Source of the DNA: Hathewaya proteolytica DSM 3090
GTDB lineage: Bacteria > Bacillota > Clostridia > Clostridiales > Clostridiaceae
Direction: 5' to 3'
NCBI RefSeq assembly: GCF_900142225.1
Contig: NZ_FRAD01000014.1
Coordinates: 1-64,000 of the forward strand
DNA length: 64,000 nucleotides
Under the pieces are notes generated by a model that searched no databases, was not told the DNA's origin, and saw only the letters and a program-made list of their open reading frames with translations. A program made the translations under genes and the position numbers. This document shows positions 62,177 to 64,000 of the stretch, piece by piece; within the stretch, counting starts at the first letter, position 1, and the number at the start of each line of letters is the position of its first letter.

Positions 62177-62935
62177 TTAACCGAACCTCCCCGTTATATA
62201 ATCCTCTGTTCTCTTATCCTTTGGCATAGAGAATAGCTTTTCTGTTTCATTGAATTCTACTATTTCACCTAGAAGAAAAAAGGCTGTCCTATCGGAAATA
62301 CGAGCTGCTTGTTGCATATTATGTGTCACTATTACAATGGTATAATCTTTCTTTAATTCTACTACTAAATCTTCAATTTTGGAAGTAGATATAGGATCCA
62401 AAGCTGAAGTAGGTTCATCCATAAGTACCACTTCAGGTTGAACTGCCAATGCCCTAGCTATACAAAGTCGTTGCTGTTGTCCTCCTGAAAGACCTAGCGC
62501 ACTTTTTTTTAGCCTATCCTTAACTTCATCCCATATGGCAGCATTTTTTAGCGACTGTTCTACAATTTCATCTAACTTGCTCTTACTTCTTACACCGTGA
62601 GTCCTAGGACCAAAGGCAATGTTATCGTATATGCTCATAGGGAAAGGATTGGGTTTTTGAAATACCATACCCACACGTTTTCTCAAAAGATTTACGTCCA
62701 TATTTCCAAAGATATCTTCTCCATCTAATGAAATTCTCCCCGTTATTCTACACCCATCTACTAAATCATTCATCCTGTTCAAAGATTTTAGAAGAGTAGA
62801 CTTTCCACAGCCACTTGGTCCAATAAAAGCTGTTATCTCTTTTTCATCTATATTAAGATTTATATTCTTTAATGCCTTAAACTCACCATAATACAAATCC
62901 ATATTTTCTACACTTATTTTACTTTTATTATCCAT
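62177..62935 (-). CDS. pstB: PstB, phosphate ABC transporter ATPase
   Basis: This 252-residue ATPase has Walker A GPSGCGKST, signature LSGGQQQRLCIARAL, Walker B VVLMDEPTSALDP and the PstB-specific MNDLVDGCRITGRI and FQKPNPFPMSIYDNIAFGPR segments. It energises phosphate import. Its start overlaps the end of pstA by 8 nt. Confidence 0.96.
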   Translation of the reverse strand: MDNKSKISVENMDLYYGEFKALKNINLNIDEKEITAFIGPSGCGKSTLLKSLNRMNDLVDGCRITGRISLDGEDIFGNMDVNLLRKRVGMVFQKPNPFPMSIYDNIAFGPRTHGVRSKSKLDEIVEQSLKNAAIWDEVKDRLKKSALGLSGGQQQRLCIARALAVQPEVVLMDEPTSALDPISTSKIEDLVVELKKDYTIVIVTHNMQQAARISDRTAFFLLGEIVEFNETEKLFSMPKDKRTEDYITGRFG

Positions 62936-63809
62936 CTATTTTTCCCTTTCCTATCCTTTTGGCAACATAAGCTGAAATTAAATTTACCATAAGCACTATT
63001 ACAAGTAATACCACTGCAGTTGCATAAGCCTTGTCCATATGAAGACCTTCACTGGACATAGCATACATATGGACTGCCAAGGTCCTTCCAGAATCCATAA
63101 CACTCTTTGGAATCTCTGCTATGGTCCCAGCAGTATACATTAGTGCTGCAGTCTCACCAACAATTCTTCCTATAGAAAGTATTACCCCTGCCAGTATACC
63201 TGGAACTGCACTTGGGAGCACGATTTTAAAAACTGTTCTCAATTTTCCGGCTCCAAGACCAAAGCTACCCTCTCTGTAGGAATCAGGTACCGATTTTAAT
63301 GCCTCTTCTGTGGTCCTCATTATAAGAGGTAAAATCATTATTGCCAATGTAAATGTACCTGCCAATATAGAGTATCTCCAGCGCAATGCCGTTACAAAAA
63401 GTAAAAATCCAAATAAGCCATATACTATAGAAGGTATTCCTGCCAAGGTTTCTACTGTAAGTCTACTAATTTCCATGAGTTTGTTTCCCTTTTTTGCATA
63501 TTCCACAATATAGATGGAAGAAAAAATGCCTAAAGGCACTGCCAGTATTAATGACAATACAGTTATTATAATAGTATTCATTAACGCTGGCATTACAGAT
63601 CCGTTTTCAGAGGTGTATTTTAATGAAAACAGATCCCCTGTAATATTGGGAACGCCGTTTATTAGTATATAGCCCACGATAAACAGCAATACTGTAAAGG
63701 TTATAACAGCAGCCAATATTACAAATATATATAATATAAAAGAAAGGGGGTTTCTTTTTATGCTTTTTAATTTTTTCTTTAATCTTACGGATACAGTGCC
63801 ATTATCCAT
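62928..63809 (-). CDS. pstA: PstA, phosphate ABC transporter permease
   Basis: This 293-residue membrane protein has about six helices and the PstA pattern with VETLAGIPSIVYGLFG and an EAA-like loop (REGSFGLGAGKLRTVFKIVLPSAVPGI). It forms the channel with PstC. Its start overlaps the end of pstC by 8 nt. Confidence 0.95.
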   Translation of the reverse strand: MDNGTVSVRLKKKLKSIKRNPLSFILYIFVILAAVITFTVLLFIVGYILINGVPNITGDLFSLKYTSENGSVMPALMNTIIITVLSLILAVPLGIFSSIYIVEYAKKGNKLMEISRLTVETLAGIPSIVYGLFGFLLFVTALRWRYSILAGTFTLAIMILPLIMRTTEEALKSVPDSYREGSFGLGAGKLRTVFKIVLPSAVPGILAGVILSIGRIVGETAALMYTAGTIAEIPKSVMDSGRTLAVHMYAMSSEGLHMDKAYATAVVLLVIVLMVNLISAYVAKRIGKGKIDG

Positions 63810-64000
63810 TATTTGAACTCCTCCTGTTAATTATTGCAACTGCTACATTTATAATTAGAATGAATATGAAAAGTATTACAGAAGTAGCAATGAGGGCTTC
63901 TCTATGCAAATCAGCTGCATAACCCATCTCCATTACAATATTAGATGTCAATGTTCTTACACCCTTCAAAATGCCTGAGGGCATCCCCGGTTGGTTTCCT
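63802..64000 (-). CDS. pstC: PstC, phosphate ABC transporter permease (C-terminal part)
   Basis: The last 66 codons of PstC are present; the gene runs off the right edge. The visible part GNQPGMPSGILKGVRTLTSNIVMEMGYA, then a final membrane helix (ALIATSVILFIFILIINVAV), is typical of the PstC C-terminus. It overlaps pstA by 8 nt. Confidence 0.93.
   Translation of the reverse strand, partial: GNQPGMPSGILKGVRTLTSNIVMEMGYAADLHREALIATSVILFIFILIINVAVAIINRRSSNNG

Overview
The window is AT-rich, densely coded, low-GC Firmicute DNA, best read as an anaerobic, spore-forming, motile Clostridium or close relative. Supporting signs are a clostridial type I-B CRISPR repeat, a feoA-feoA-feoB iron operon, SigD-like promoters before two chemoreceptors, a possible SigK-like promoter before a Cys-rich protein, and genes that use UGA as selenocysteine. 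No rRNA or tRNA gene was seen.

Layout. 1-9756: leader end of a CRISPR array and a complete type I-B cas operon (cas6-cas8b-small ORF-cas7-cas5-cas3-cas4-cas1-cas2) read leftward behind a WYL regulator. 9896-11190: a solitary TnpB element with left-end hairpin and omegaRNA-like 3' end. 11209-20485: MATE exporter, Na+/Ca2+-type antiporter behind a yybP-ykoY-like riboswitch, folA with a PAS-GGDEF-HD-GYP protein, the feo operon, and a lone amino-acid ABC ATPase. 20718-33776: one long leftward surface-polysaccharide/polyol-phosphate operon. 33960-38406: uncharacterised coiled-coil and Cys-rich proteins, DUF3343 and a cysteine desulfurase-like enzyme. 38481-46654: MutS-like ATPase, acetyltransferase, galKT, AI-2E-type permease, chemoreceptor, DtxR-type regulator. 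46698-52508: EamA transporter, NitT/TauT-type ABC system, second chemoreceptor. 52567-58968: the selenoprotein cluster. 59123-64000: phoR, phoB, phoU, pstB, pstA, pstC (cut by the edge).

The most interesting region is 52567-58968. In four genes a TGA interrupts an otherwise continuous, family-consistent reading frame, and each TGA is followed by a hairpin whose loop carries GU 18-24 nt downstream, as expected for bacterial SECIS elements. Reading TGA as selenocysteine (U) restores a thioredoxin-like protein with a CSUC motif, an extracytoplasmic binding-like protein with CU, an ABC permease with U in its conserved core, and a MerB-like organomercurial lyase in which U falls exactly at the place of catalytic Cys159. 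With them are a DUF318-type permease, a lipoprotein ending in Cys-Cys, a Cys-rich lipoprotein binding protein, an ABC ATPase and a DsrE-like protein. From memory, public protein-family naming calls these SaoT, E, C, B, P, A, L and D; I know of no worked-out biology. I infer capture, transport and cleavage of a soft-metal or organometal compound such as organomercury, using selenium chemistry.

How genes work together: crRNAs come from the array at the left edge under a visible promoter, with the WYL protein as likely cas regulator. The polysaccharide operon holds an initiating sugar transferase, nucleotide-sugar enzymes, glycosyltransferases, a polymerase/ligase and a flippase. The Pho/Pst genes form a standard phosphate-uptake and signalling unit.
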